From Lingula anatina (lineage: Eukaryota > Brachiopoda > Lingulata > Lingulida > Lingulidae): a stretch of DNA of 64,000 bases. The stretch is taken from assembly GCF_001039355.2 (NCBI RefSeq), contig NW_019774613.1:213241-277240 (forward strand). The letters run 5' to 3'. Below are positions 25,361 to 36,873 of this stretch, in pieces. The stretch's first letter is position 1. Each line of letters begins with the position of its first letter. The notes below the pieces were generated by a model. It saw only the letters and a list, made by a program, of their open reading frames with translations. It did no database searches and was not told where the DNA came from. A program made the translations under genes and the position numbers.

Positions 25361-25483
25361 GCCTCTACCAGGGTCACAGATTGATTTTTCACTAGATATT
25401 AGCTCTGGTTAAATATGGACAATGTCCAAACTGTGAAAACTCGAAAATGTGCCTATATAATATTTGCCACCCTGGTATAGGGT
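25361..25483. mobile_element. Miniature TIR element, CCCTCTACCAGGG family
   Basis: Left end GCCTCTACCAGGGTCACAGA, right end TTTGCCACCCTGGTATAGGG. About 120 bp, no coding capacity. Its interior word AAAATGTGCCTATATAATAT recurs in inverse at 63975-63997, so the copy at the right window edge is the same subfamily. Confidence 0.8.
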
Positions 25484-25682
25484 GAAGAAATTGAAGCACA
25501 GGCACATAAGGTATAGGCCCTATACACTGACAGACGCACTGAAAGATGATCTGAATGCCTCAACACGAAGGAAAACATTGAAATCGATCTCGTCCCGAAT
25601 TTGATGTTGAACACTATTGTTTTCATACAGAGGTAGTGTGTGTCACACGCACTTGTGCTCTGGCCTACGTGTAGGCCTACAT

Positions 25683-25786
25683 TACCCTCTACCAGGGCGA
25701 GTGAGCCCTAAATGACCATCGATCTAGCTAGAGACATATCTGTGAATATCTGTAAAAAAAACTATTACTCGCCCTGGTAGAGGGTA
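25683..25786. mobile_element. 104-bp element with perfect 20-bp TIRs
   Basis: TACCCTCTACCAGGGCGAGT at 25683-25702 is exactly inverted at 25767-25786. The first 13 bases match the other CCCTCTACCAGGG elements, but the following GCGAGT and the interior differ, so it is a separate subfamily. Confidence 0.85.
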
Positions 25787-26813
25787 CGTGTACATATCAA
25801 TATGACACATGTACACAATGTAAATATATCCATATCTAATGGGGTATGTGCATTTTCAGTGTTGTACATTTTAAGTAAAAGTCTGCGTTTCGATTGAAAT
25901 TACTCATCGTCTCATGATAGCTCCAGATGGTTATAAATATATGATGAGCGTTAACCTACATATAAACATTTCAAAACTTTAAGAATGTGAATCATCAAAC
26001 TATTGTGAAAAAACCAAGAAAAATTTTTTACTAGTATTTTTAATCCAAAATAAGTGAACATACCCCTTTTTTGGCAGTCTACTGGATTACGAAGCTTTTC
26101 AAAAAGGTATACTGGAACGCTCCCGACTCTGTTAAATACATTTATTTACTGTAACTGGATATAGGTCTACAATAGGGATTATCAAGATTGTCTCATATTA
26201 AAAATATCGAAGATAAATATATAACATTGGCCTACTTAGATATGATAAAACCAAAACAGTGCTTTCTCGTCGGTCTCATATTTACACGTGTACATAATAT
26301 TATATAGCTTTTCATCACACTGATAACACTAACAACTTCAATGCGGGTAATAGATGCCATTTTGTCGTTGTAGGGCCTAGTACTACTACGGCAAAATATA
26401 ACACCTATTAACCGCATTGATACTTGATGCACAGTGTAAACTAAGAATAAATGTTTCTTTTAGTTTTCAAATGAAATGAAAAAAAAAAAAAATTAAAAAA
26501 CAAGTACGGTTATTGTTCCCTTTTTCTTCTAAGTGAAAGTTATTTCGGTTTGTGCAGTCTAAATTGCAAGGGATCCGGAAATTCTAAGACATGAGCCGAT
26601 TTCTCCTTTATTTTTTTCCTATTTTTCTCAGTAAATTTGAACTTGTAGACACTGTCTCCCCAGGTAGCACTGTTGAGTTTTAGTCAGAATTATATATTTT
26701 CCAGTTCATCTAATGTCGCTGCTCTGGTAAATGTAGTCATGTTCGAAAACTCTTGCATACGGCCATCAAATCTTTCTTTTGGAAAATTAAGTGGCAGAGG
26801 AAACTATAAATTG

Positions 26814-27306
26814 CAGTGGCGGATTTAGAAGGGGGTCAGGGGGGTCCTGACCCCCCCCCCATTCCCTTCGATTTCTGGTCCCCTAGCTCTTGAAATTAGA
26901 ATTTCGACTAGCTGAATCATACACCCCATTTCCATAGATTTTTAGATCGATCTATCCCTGTGGGGAGTCTCACTAGATCACTGTCAGCTTGGCCGGCTTA
27001 AGCGTCTGTCCCGCCTACTAAAAGCTGTAAGGTGGTAATTAACTATGTTGTCCGCTCTGCTGACTGCAATTTAGCCTGAACCCCCAGGGAGTTAGGTTGA
27101 TCTAAAACTTAATCCTTAGATCGATCTAAATCTCTGGGAAAGCACCCATAGTTCTAAACCGTACCAAATGGTACCGTTCACCCTCTAAAATACCAAACTT
27201 TTCGGGCCCCAAACCCGAAAAAGGGGGGGGGGGGGAGGGGAGGAGGGAGGGAGGTCGGCTTCGCATTCCCGGACCCCCCTTTCAAAAATCCTGGATCCGC
27301 CCCTGA
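26814..27306. mobile_element. CAGTGGCGGATTTAG...CTGGATCCGCCCCTG element carrying a nested insertion
   Basis: The ends CAGTGGCGGATTTAG and CTGGATCCGCCCCTG are imperfect inverses. AATTG lies on both sides (26809-26813 and 27307-27311), a 5-bp target-site duplication. The outer halves match the element at 20052-20309 in inverted orientation. The interior is interrupted by a second TIR element at 26921-27147. Confidence 0.85.
26921..27147. mobile_element. Nested TIR element with TTTAGATCGATCTA ends
   Basis: It splits the host element between its GCTGAATCAT and AGTTCTAAACCGTACC blocks, which are contiguous in the sibling copies. The ends ACACCCCATTTCCATAGATT...TTTAGATCGATCTA and TAGATCGATCTAAATCTC...GGGAAAGCACCC are inverse to each other over about 30 bp with some mismatches. 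A short AT or CAT repeat flanks it. Confidence 0.8.
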
Positions 27307-28577
27307 ATTGTCTTCTAATCTCCAAGTCGTGCAAAAAGATAAGATTTAACGCGCAATCAAGCTTCAATGTGGCAAAATTGAATTGCTACGTACATGTATC
27401 ATCATTTTAAATTTGCCTGTTTGAAGAAGGCTTCACAACACTTTTATTTTGTATTTAAAACTAACGTTTAGGGACCTGGGTGTGCATTTATTGATCTTAA
27501 TGCATGAATCATTTCTTTTTAATTTTTATTTCCAATCATATATATTTGTACAACTTCCACCTTCTGGTTGCTTTGATTTTAAATATCTTTTCATTATTAC
27601 TACTAGTACTACTAGTTCGGCAACCGACAAGATCAAATTTTCTTCAAACATTTTTGGTATTTTGTCTTTAAATTTACTGGTAAAACTGAATTTAAAAATG
27701 TTTAATTAATAACATGTGGACAATTCATCTGGAGGTGAACGCGTTATCTCTCTGCGTCCCCGCAGCGTTCCATCTCCTCATCGATATACTGTCCCGAATC
27801 GTTACTACGCGGATCTCTACCCCATTACTATATACATTTCAATTCAAAACATAACATGGAAATTAACCAAAATTTTATTTTAGAAATTCATTCAATCAGA
27901 TATCTTTTAAACATCATTTAATAAAAATCAGATGAACAGAGGTGCCATCTTGACTAAATCATGATGCACTATACCTTAATTTTCCTCAATTAAACAAAAT
28001 ATCAAAATTAACCAAATTTTTTGTTTATAGTTCGCTTTATAAGAGAGATCCACAGCTCTTTGGTCACAAACGTAGAAAAATCTTATTTCTCACAAGTGTT
28101 ATTTAGACTTGCCATTTTTATCAGTTTCAGTGTGACACAGGTAGTATCGTGAAGTGCTGCAGTACTGGTACTAACAGGGCATCACACAGGTGCAGGGGAA
28201 GTGTACATGTATCTATTTCACATCCACCTGAGAGTTCAGTGTAGTATAAACGTTTTAAACGTTAAAATGCTATTGCAATCTTCTTTTTCCTGAACACTCT
28301 TTGTATGTTTTTTTCCAAATATGAGTAGTATCATAACTCTAGATTTGGAGTCTTTGCTAGTTTGTGACAAAAGACCTTCTGATCTCAATAATCCATCAAG
28401 CTGACGAAACTTTTTAAAAACATCATTTACCAAATCAGGTGAGTGGAGATGCTAGTCTATATGTAACTTGATAATGTTGCAGTTAACTGTAATTGTACTA
28501 AAAACTAACTTTACACAAGAAGCAGTATGTTTTATAATAATAACTGACAGTCAATATTAAAATGACAGATAATTAAA

Positions 28578-28778
28578 CAGCGGTGGATTTTTTTGGAGGG
28601 TCCCCCCTTCGATTTCTGAAAAAAAATCACACCAATGGTCCCACTTTCAAATTAGAATTTTGATTAGCTGAATCATAGTTCTCCACAGTACCAAATGGCA
28701 CCATTTACCCTCTAAAATACCAAAACTCTTGGGGTGACCTTAGCGCACCCCCTTTAACTAATCCTGGATTCTCCCCTG
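28578..28778. mobile_element. Short TIR element of the CAGNGGCGGATCCAG family
   Basis: Left end CAGCGGTGGATTT, right end CTGGATTCTCCCCTG, flanked by ATTAAA on both sides (28572-28577, 28779-28784). The interior shares TTAGAATTTTGATTAGCTGA and ACCCTCTAAAATACCAAA with the longer family members. It is present at the same site in the second copy (32999-33203), so the insertion predates divergence of the two copies. Confidence 0.85.
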
Positions 28779-30252
28779 ATTAAAGTTAACAAATTATAAA
28801 GAATTATTAGACATCATTTTGTCGTGTGCAAGACAAAAATTTACTGGACTTGCAAAGTGCAAGACATATGGTATTCAAGCAATATCTGAATTTGACTGTT
28901 TTTCTCCCTTTTCTTAAATGGTAAGGGGTCCCAAATGATTTCAGGTGTTACAGCAATAAGCTTACCATCCAAGGCACAACTAAGACATTTCCAGGAATTG
29001 TGTAATGCACACAGAAAACAAAACTGAATTTAGTTTGCGATTAACTAAGCCCCCCCCCCCGCAACCACCACACACACAAATAGGTCTAATGAGCAAAAAA
29101 TAAACTAAACCAATCAATATCAAAACAAGCAATTTCCACCCTATGCCTACATACATACTACAGTTATAGCCAGGGAGGCCCCCCCCCCCCAAGCTTCCCT
29201 AAATGTAATATCTGATACTGGTAGTTAAAGTACCCTGAACCTACACAAGCTAGGGCAGAACTACCTGTTCCTTTGATATTATCTTAGACCAACCACACGT
29301 ACCATGTGATGGGTGCAAGATATCATGATCTAATTAAACTCAAATGATTCCCTATACCAATATTTTCATATGTTCCCAGCTAAATGTCTACACAGCTTAA
29401 TTTTTTCTTTTTTTTTGTTCAAGCTTATATAATCTAAAACCAAAATTATATTATATTTAAATGAAAAGTTACATAACCTTTGCACTCAATTAATTAAGGG
29501 AAAATGCACTTACATATGTCAGTAATGGCACATGTACCTCTCTTTTCCCCAATTCTTCAAAGAATCCAATCCAACTAAAATATTATTCTAAATTTAATTG
29601 AAATTGCAAGAATACTCATTTTTGGACCCTGCTACATTGTAGGTTACTTAACATATCATCCCCTTATAACAATAATAATGAGTAAATCCTGCAAACGATG
29701 CAGGTCAAACCCATGATGAACACCAACCCCTCCAAAATAAAAAAAAAAGATGAAAGACAGAGAAAGAAAAGGGTACAACGAATGAAGTAAGGCAAAAATG
29801 AGCAGTTTTCCTGTCTCTGAGCCCACCCACCCCAAAAATAAAAGAAAAAAGACAGAAAGAGCATTAAGAAAAGAATATAACAAGTGAAATATATAGTAAA
29901 AACATTTGTCCTCATCTACAGTTTACATTTACATTATATTTGCCAAGTGAATGGTTCTCATCCTAAACGCCCAAAAAAGTGGAGATACCAGCCGAGGTAC
30001 AATGTACATGTACTTCAAGGTTGAAAACTTGGGTAAAGTTTCCCACCACCAGTGTTATCTGTCTCCCCCCCCCACCCCCCCTCCCTCAGCTGGATCTCCA
30101 ACTTTAGTGTATACTTGTCAGTATCTATACCTGGTTATCTGCAATAATTCTGATTATACTATAGAATACAGAACAGGCGGCAAACTTCTTACTAGCATTT
30201 TACCATCTCTAAAACTCCAAAATTATACATATATTATTTTATATATACTAAA

Positions 30253-30318
30253 CAGATGCTGATGTTAGAAGAATATGTTTCGCAAATTATATACGCATTC
30301 TTTTAACATCAGCATCTG
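30253..30318. ncRNA. Pre-miRNA-like hairpin, copy 1
   Basis: CAGATGCTGATGTTAGAAGA at 30253 pairs with TCTTTTAACATCAGCATCTG ending at 30318. Twenty-two consecutive pairs include one G-U, and three more pairs lie beyond a single A-C mismatch. The loop is about 14 nt and total length is 66 nt. No family could be recognised. The size and near-perfect stem fit a miRNA precursor, but a tiny palindromic element is an alternative. Orientation is unknown. Confidence 0.45.
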
Positions 30319-31938
30319 CACTGCATTATAATCTTGAACGTGACCCTTCTATAATTTAAAAATTCACTTTGGATTTGTAAAGAACAACAACTAAAATCCT
30401 TTTAAACTACAGAGTTCATGGTCAAGTTTCCACATTTCAATTTGAAACACTGAACAAAGTCTTTGAAAGGTTTTCACTTTATACAATATATGTGTTAGCT
30501 GGTGTTAATATTTGCTGAGGATGCTCACTGCAATCGATGGAAGTCTTATATTTCAAATCCTACTTGCCATAGAGCATACTTACTCTTAAGCAATGCTGAG
30601 ACAAATAACACTAATTTTGAGTAACTATATAAGCATATACTGCATATACTGGTAATTTTTTCATCACCTCGTTATTACCGTAAAAACTATCAGCATATAT
30701 TTACAGCTGAATAAAAAGACACACTTATAAACACTTAAATCAGTACCTTCTTGACTTTTCTAAATGTTCTAACACACATGCACATTGATCTGCAAGGATC
30801 CCTCTTCATATCCCTGCAATGCACATTTGTTGCAATTTATCTTTATTTTCTAATATTTCACAGTTTACACTTTCCACTACCACCAAAATACATATACAAT
30901 TACCTGCATATAATACTTTTTGTATAATATATACACATCAAATTTCAAGTTCTTTTCTTAAAACAGTGGCAAAATTCAGTGATAAAATGTATTAAAAGAA
31001 AGCAATCTACTTACAAGTAACAACCGTCATGCTTTGTGTCCACAGGTTACCAACTGATTTTTCTCTACAATATAATGTACGTGGTTTCTAAAATGGTAAG
31101 GAATCTCAGTATTTAAAAAAGTGAAAAAATTCTTTGGACACAGACTATGAATAAAAAATAACAAGCATTGAATTATTATGACATTTTTTCTATTACTGCT
31201 ATGTGCATCACCTGGTCTGGTTTCAGATGCGACTGATGCAAAGTGAATATATACTGTGCTCAGCCTCATAATAAATAATACAATGGTGATGAATATTCAG
31301 AATAAGAATTTATCTATAGAACATGTTTGAACACTTTAAATGAAAACAATCAAGTTTACATAATACTTTTTAAGTAAACAATAGTAATAAAATAAAAGTT
31401 CACAAAGCATATTAACCAAAATCTACACCATGGATGTACATATACTTCATATCATTTAAATTGCCACCTTTCGCTCTTATCAGCAAAAAAATACCTAAGA
31501 CTACAACTACATGTATGTTCACTCTCTTTTACACTGTATATACAAACTAAGGTTCACTTCAAACTCCAACAAAAATCTATTTACATATTTTCAGTATACT
31601 AAAACATGCATATGGCAATAAAAGCAAAAACAAAAATATTATTTTACAATGAATATGTTTTTATCCATCTTTTCAATAAAGAAAAAAATTTTCCTGTCAT
31701 AGGAAGTTTTCTGTATATATATATACCTGTAATGCAATATCCAAAGTACACAATGTTTTTCATTGATCACCTAATTCAAAATTAGTTTCATTTTTTCAAA
31801 GACAATAATTCTCAACATGTCTGCGTATGTCCACCAGGTTGAAGCAATCCTGTAACCTGACATTAAAATATCCTTCAAGACAATGTGCTCTGTGTAATAA
31901 AAAAAAACATTGATTAATTAAATAAAAAGAGAAGAAAG

Positions 31939-32068
31939 TTACATTTTTCTGTCCATCGGCACACCTTCTTCTGTCAACAATGTCTCAATCTCAGTCAGCA
32001 GTTGGCTCGTGATGTCCACAGCTTGTGTTGCTGTGTCCTTGTTGTAGACCTCATGTGGTAGACCACGA
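31939..32068 (-). CDS. Sacsin-like C-terminal fragment (HEPN end), truncated at a sequence join
   Basis: Encodes the last 42 residues of the HEPN-containing tail, ending MDRKM then TAA at 31939-31941. It differs from the second copy (36874-37003) by a few bases, including one Met to Lys change. The frame is lost at the N at 32069 because the sequence switches to unrelated flank. It is the 3' end of the sacsin gene on another haplotype, not a separate gene. Confidence 0.8.
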
Positions 32069-32069
32069 N
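32069..32069. other. Sequence join (single N)
   Basis: The left side stops within the sacsin HEPN coding region. The right side restarts at the equivalent of 27652, so sequence is repeated rather than missing. Confidence 0.9.
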
Positions 32070-32998
32070 TATCTTTGGTATTTTGTCTTTAAATTTACTG
32101 GTAAAACTGAATTTAAAAATGTTTAATTAACATGTGGACAAATCATCTGGAGGTGAACGCGTTATCTCTCTGCGTCCCCGCAGCGTTTCATCTCCTCATC
32201 GATATACTGTCCCGAATCGTTACTACGCGGATCTCTACCCTATTACTATATACATTTCAATTCAAAACATAACATGGAAATTAACCAAAATTTTATTTTA
32301 GAAATTCATTCAATCAGATATCTTTTAAACATCATTTAATAAAAATCAGATGAACAGAGGTGCCATCTTGACTAAATCATGATGCACTATACCTTAATTT
32401 GCCTCAATTAAACAAAATATCAAAATTAACCAAATTTCTTGTTTATAGTTCGCTTTATAAGAGAGATCCACAGCTCTTTGGTCACAAACGTTGAAAAATC
32501 TGATTTCTCACAAGTGTTATTTAGACGTGCCATTTTTATCAGTTTCAGTGTGACACAGGTAGTATCGTGACGTGCTGCAGTACTGGTACTAACAGGGCAT
32601 CACACAGGTGCAGGGGAAGTGTACACGTATCTATTTCACATCCACCTGAGAGTTCAGTGTAGTATAAACGTTTTAAACGTTAAAATGCTATTGCAATCTT
32701 CTTTTTCCTGAACACTCTTTGTATGTTTTTTTTCTCCAAATATGAGTAGTATCATGACTCTAGATTTGGAGTCTTTGCTAGTTTGTGACAAAAGATCTTC
32801 TGATCTCAATAATCCATCAAGCTGACGAAACTTTTTAAAAACATCATTCACCAAATCGGGTGAGTGGAGATGCTAGTCTATATGTAACTTGATAATGTTG
32901 CAGTTAACTGTAATTGTACTAAAAACTAACTTAACACAAGAAGCAGTATGTTTTATAATAATAACTGACAGTCAATATTAAAATGACAGATAATTAAA

Positions 32999-33203
32999 CA
33001 GCGGTGGATTTTTTTTTGGAGGGTTCCCCCTTCGATTTCTGAAAAAAAAATCACACCAATGGTCCCCCTTTCAAATTAGAATTTTGATTAGCTGAATCAT
33101 AGTTCTAAACGGTACCAAATGGCACCATTTACCCTCTAAAATACCAAAACTCTTGGGGTCCCTTTAGCGGACTCCCCTTCAAATAATCCTGGATTCTCCC
33201 CTG
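32999..33203. mobile_element. Second copy of the shared short TIR element
   Basis: Orthologous to 28578-28778, with the same ATTAAA flanks. Differs by a longer T run and several substitutions. Confidence 0.85.
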
Positions 33204-34665
33204 ATTAAAGTTAACAAATTATAAAGAATTATTAGACATCATTTTGTCGTGTGCAAGACAAAAATTTACTGGACTTGCAAAGTGCAAGACATATGGTCTT
33301 CAAGCAATATCTGAATTTGACTGTTTTTCTCCCTTTTCTAAAATGGGAAGGGGTCCCAAATGATTTCAGGTGTTACAGCAATAAGCTTACCATCCAAGGC
33401 ACAACTATGGCATTTCCAGCAATTGTGTAATGCACACAGAAAACAAAACTGAATTTAGTTTGCAATTAAATAAGCCCCCCCTCCCCCGCACACACACACA
33501 CAAATAGGTCTAATGAGCACAAAATAAACCAAACCAATCAAGTTCAAAACAAGCAATTTCCATCCCTTTGCCTACATACATACAGTTATAGCCAGGGATG
33601 CCCCCCCCCCCAAGCTTCCCTCAATGTAATATCTGATACTGATACACAAGCTAGGGCAGAATGCACCTGTTCCTTTGATATTATCTTGGACCAGCCACAC
33701 GTACCATGTGATGGGTGCAAGATATCATGATCTAATTAAACTTAAATGATTCCCTATACCAATATTTTCATATGTTCCCAGCTAAATGTCTACACAGCTT
33801 AATTTTCTTTCTTTTTTTTTTTTTTTTTTGTTAAAGCTTACATGATCTAAAACCAAAATTATATTATATTTAAATGAAAAGTTACATAACCTCTGCACTC
33901 AATTAATTAAGGGAAAATGCACTTACATATGTCAGTAATGGCACATGTACCTCTCTTTTCCCCAATTCTTCAAAGAATCCAATCCAACTAAAATATTATT
34001 CTAAATTTAATTGAAATTGCAAGAATACTCATTTTTGGACCCTGCTACATTGTAGGTAACTTAACATATTATCCCCTTATAGCAATAATAATGAGTAAAT
34101 CCTGCAAACGATGCAGGTCAAACCCATGATGAACACCACCCCCTCCAAAATAAAAAAAAAAAAAGGTGAAAGACAGAGAAAGAAAAGGGTACAACGAATG
34201 AAGTAAGGCAAAAATGAGCAGTTTTCCTGTCTCTGAGCCCACCCACCCCAAAAATAAAAGAAAAAAGAGAGAAAGAGCATTAAGAAAAGAATATAATAAG
34301 TGAAATATATAGTAAAAACATTTGTCCTCATCTACAGTTTACATTTACATTATATTTGCCAAGTGAATGGTTCTCATCCTAAACGCCCAAAAAAGTGGAG
34401 ATACCAGCTGAGGTACAATGTACATGTACTTCAAGGTTGAAAACTTGGGTAAAGTTTTCCACCACCAGTGTTATCTGTCCCCCCCCCCCTCCCCTCCCTC
34501 AGCTGGATCTCCAACTTTAGTGTATACTTGTCAGTATCTATACCTGGTTATCTGCAATAATTCTGATTATACTATAGAATACAGAACAGGCGGCAAACTT
34601 CTTACTAGCATTTTACCATCTCTAAAACTCCAAAATTATACATATATTATTTTATATATACTAAA

Positions 34666-34731
34666 CAGATGCTGATGTTAGAAGAATATGTTTCGCAAAT
34701 TATATAGGCATTCTTTTAACATCAGCATCTG
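34666..34731. ncRNA. Pre-miRNA-like hairpin, copy 2
   Basis: Both 22-nt stem arms are identical to copy 1. The only visible change is a C to G next to the loop. Confidence 0.45.
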
Positions 34732-35882
34732 CACTGCATTATAATCTTGAACATGACCCTTCTATAATTTAAAAATTCACTTTGGATTTGTAAAGAACAA
34801 CAACTAAAATCCTTTTAAACTACAGAGTTCATGGTCAAGTTTCCACATTTCAATTTGAAACACTGAACAAAGTCTTTGAAAGGTTTTCACTTTATACAAT
34901 ATATGTGTTAGCTGGTGTTAATATTTGCTGTGGATGCTCACTGCAATCGATGGAAGTCTTATATTTCAAATCCTACTTGCCATAGAGCATACTTACTCTT
35001 AAGCAATGCTGAGACAAATAACGCTAATTTTGAGTAACTATTTAGCATATACTGGTAATATTTTCATCACCTCTTGTTATTACCGTAAAAACTATCAGCA
35101 TATATTTACAGCTGAATAAAAAGACACACTTATAAACACTTAAATCAGTACCTTCTTGACTTTTCTAAATGTTCTAACACACATGCACATTGATCTGCAA
35201 GGATCCCTCTTCATATCCCTGCAATGCACATTTGTTGCAATTTATCTATATTTTCTAATATTTCTCAGTTTACACTTTCCACTACCAGCAAAATACATAT
35301 ACAATTACCTGCACATAATACTTTCTGTATATACACATCAAATTTCAAGTTCTTTTCTTAAAACAGTGGCAAAATTCAGTGATAAAATGTATTAAAAGAA
35401 AGCAATCTACTTACAAGTAACAACTGTCATGCTTTGTGTCCACAGGTTACCAACTGATTTTTCTCTACAATATAATGTACGTGGTTTCTAAAATGGTAAG
35501 GAATCTCAGTATTTAAAAAAGTGAAAAAATTCTTTGGACACAGACTATGAATAAAAAATAACAAGCATTGAATTATTATGACATTTTTTCTATTACTGCT
35601 ATGTGCATCACCTGGTCTGGTTTCAGATGCGACTGATGCAAAGTGAATATATACTGTGCTCAGCCTCATAATAAATAATACAATGGTGATGAATATTCAG
35701 AATAAGAATTTATCTATAGAACATGTTTGAACACTTTAAATGAAAACAATCAAGTTTACATAATACTTTTTTTAAGTAAACAATAGTAATAAAATGAAAG
35801 TTCACAAAGCATATTAACCAAAATCTACACCATGGATGTACATATATTTCATATCATTTAATTTGCCACCTTTCGCTCTTAT

Positions 35883-35931
<49 letters not shown>

Positions 35932-35932
35932 N
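35932..35932. other. Sequence join (single N)
   Basis: A poly-A run lies to the left. The right side restarts at the equivalent of 30994 and 35394, giving a third copy of about 500 bp. Confidence 0.9.
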
Positions 35933-36873
35933 AAAGAAAGCAATCTACTTACAAGTAACAACCGTCATGCTTTGTGTCCACAGGTTACCAACTGATTTTT
36001 CTCTACAATATAATGTACGTGGTTTCTAAAATGGTAAGGAATCTCAGTATTTAAAAAAGTGAAAAAATTCTTTGGACACAGACTATGAATAAAAAATAAC
36101 AAGCATTGAATTATTATGACATTTTTTCTATTACTGCTATGTGCATCACCTGGTCTGGTTTCAGATGCGACTGATGCAAAGTGAATATATACTGTGCTCA
36201 GCCTCATAATAAATAATACAATGGTGATGAATATTCAGAATAAGAATTTATCTATAGAACATGTTTGAACACTTTAAATGAAAACAATCAAGTTTACATA
36301 ATACTTTTTAAGTAAACAATAGTAATAAAATAAAAGTTCACAAAGCATATTAACCAAAATCTACACCATGGATGTACATATACTTCATATCATTTAAATT
36401 GCCACCTTTCGCTCTTATCAGCAAAAAAATACCTATGACTACAACTTCATGTATGTTCACTCTCTTTTACACTGTATATACAAACTAAGGTTCACTTCAA
36501 ACTCCAACAAAAATCTATTTACATATTTTCAGTATACTAAAACATGCATATGGCAATAAAAGCAAAAAGGAAAATATTATTTTACAATGAAGATGTTTTT
36601 ATCCATCTTTTCAATAAAGAAAAAAATTTTCCTGTCATAGGAAGTTTTCTGTATATATATACCTGTAATGCAATATCCAAAGTACACAATGTTTTTCATT
36701 GATCACCTAATTCAAAATTAGTTTCATTTTTTCAAAGACAATAATTCTCAACATGTCTGCGTATGTCCACCAGGTTGAAGCAATCCTGTAACTTGACATT
36801 AAAATATCCTTCAAGACAATGTGCTCTGTGTAATAAAAAAAACATTGATTAATTAAATAAAAAGAGAAGAAAT
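35933..36873. repeat. Third copy of the sacsin 3' flank
   Basis: Matches 30994-31938 and, for its first 490 bp, 35394-35886. At several variable sites it sides with copy 1 rather than copy 2. It runs without a break into the sacsin 3' end. Likely 3' untranslated or flanking sequence. Confidence 0.8.

Larger units (their letters stand above)
27651..32068. repeat. Duplicated block, copy 1 (sacsin 3' flank, first haplotype)
   Basis: Nearly identical, with small indels and substitutions, to 32070-35931 plus 35933-37000. It contains no gene apart from the sacsin 3' tail at its right end, a TIR element at 28578-28778 and a hairpin at 30253-30318. It ends abruptly at the N at 32069 inside coding sequence, which is expected of a contig end. 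Confidence 0.88.
32070..35931. repeat. Duplicated block, copy 2
   Basis: Colinear with 27651-31490 at high identity. It differs by small indels such as an extra A run at 33818 and loss of short segments near 33645 and 35042. It contains the shared TIR insertion and the shared hairpin. It ends in a run of about 45 A before the N at 35932, where copy 1 has only seven A, so the run is probably a contig-end artefact. No gene. Confidence 0.88.

Noticed and set aside
28236-28433. Minus-strand open frame MVNDVFKKFRQLDGLLRSE and its partner at 32654
   Set aside because: The partner differs by single-base T-run indels and an extra codon, no splice sites fit well and no family was recognised. Not enough to call a gene.
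31027-31269. An 80-codon open frame repeated identically at 31027, 35427 and 35965
   Set aside because: All three lie in the overlapping copies of the sacsin 3' flank. Identity follows from the duplication, there is no splice context and the composition is not protein-like.
35887-35931. Long poly-A run as a retroposon tail
   Set aside because: It abuts an N join, and the equivalent position in two other copies has only about seven A. A contig-end artefact is more likely.
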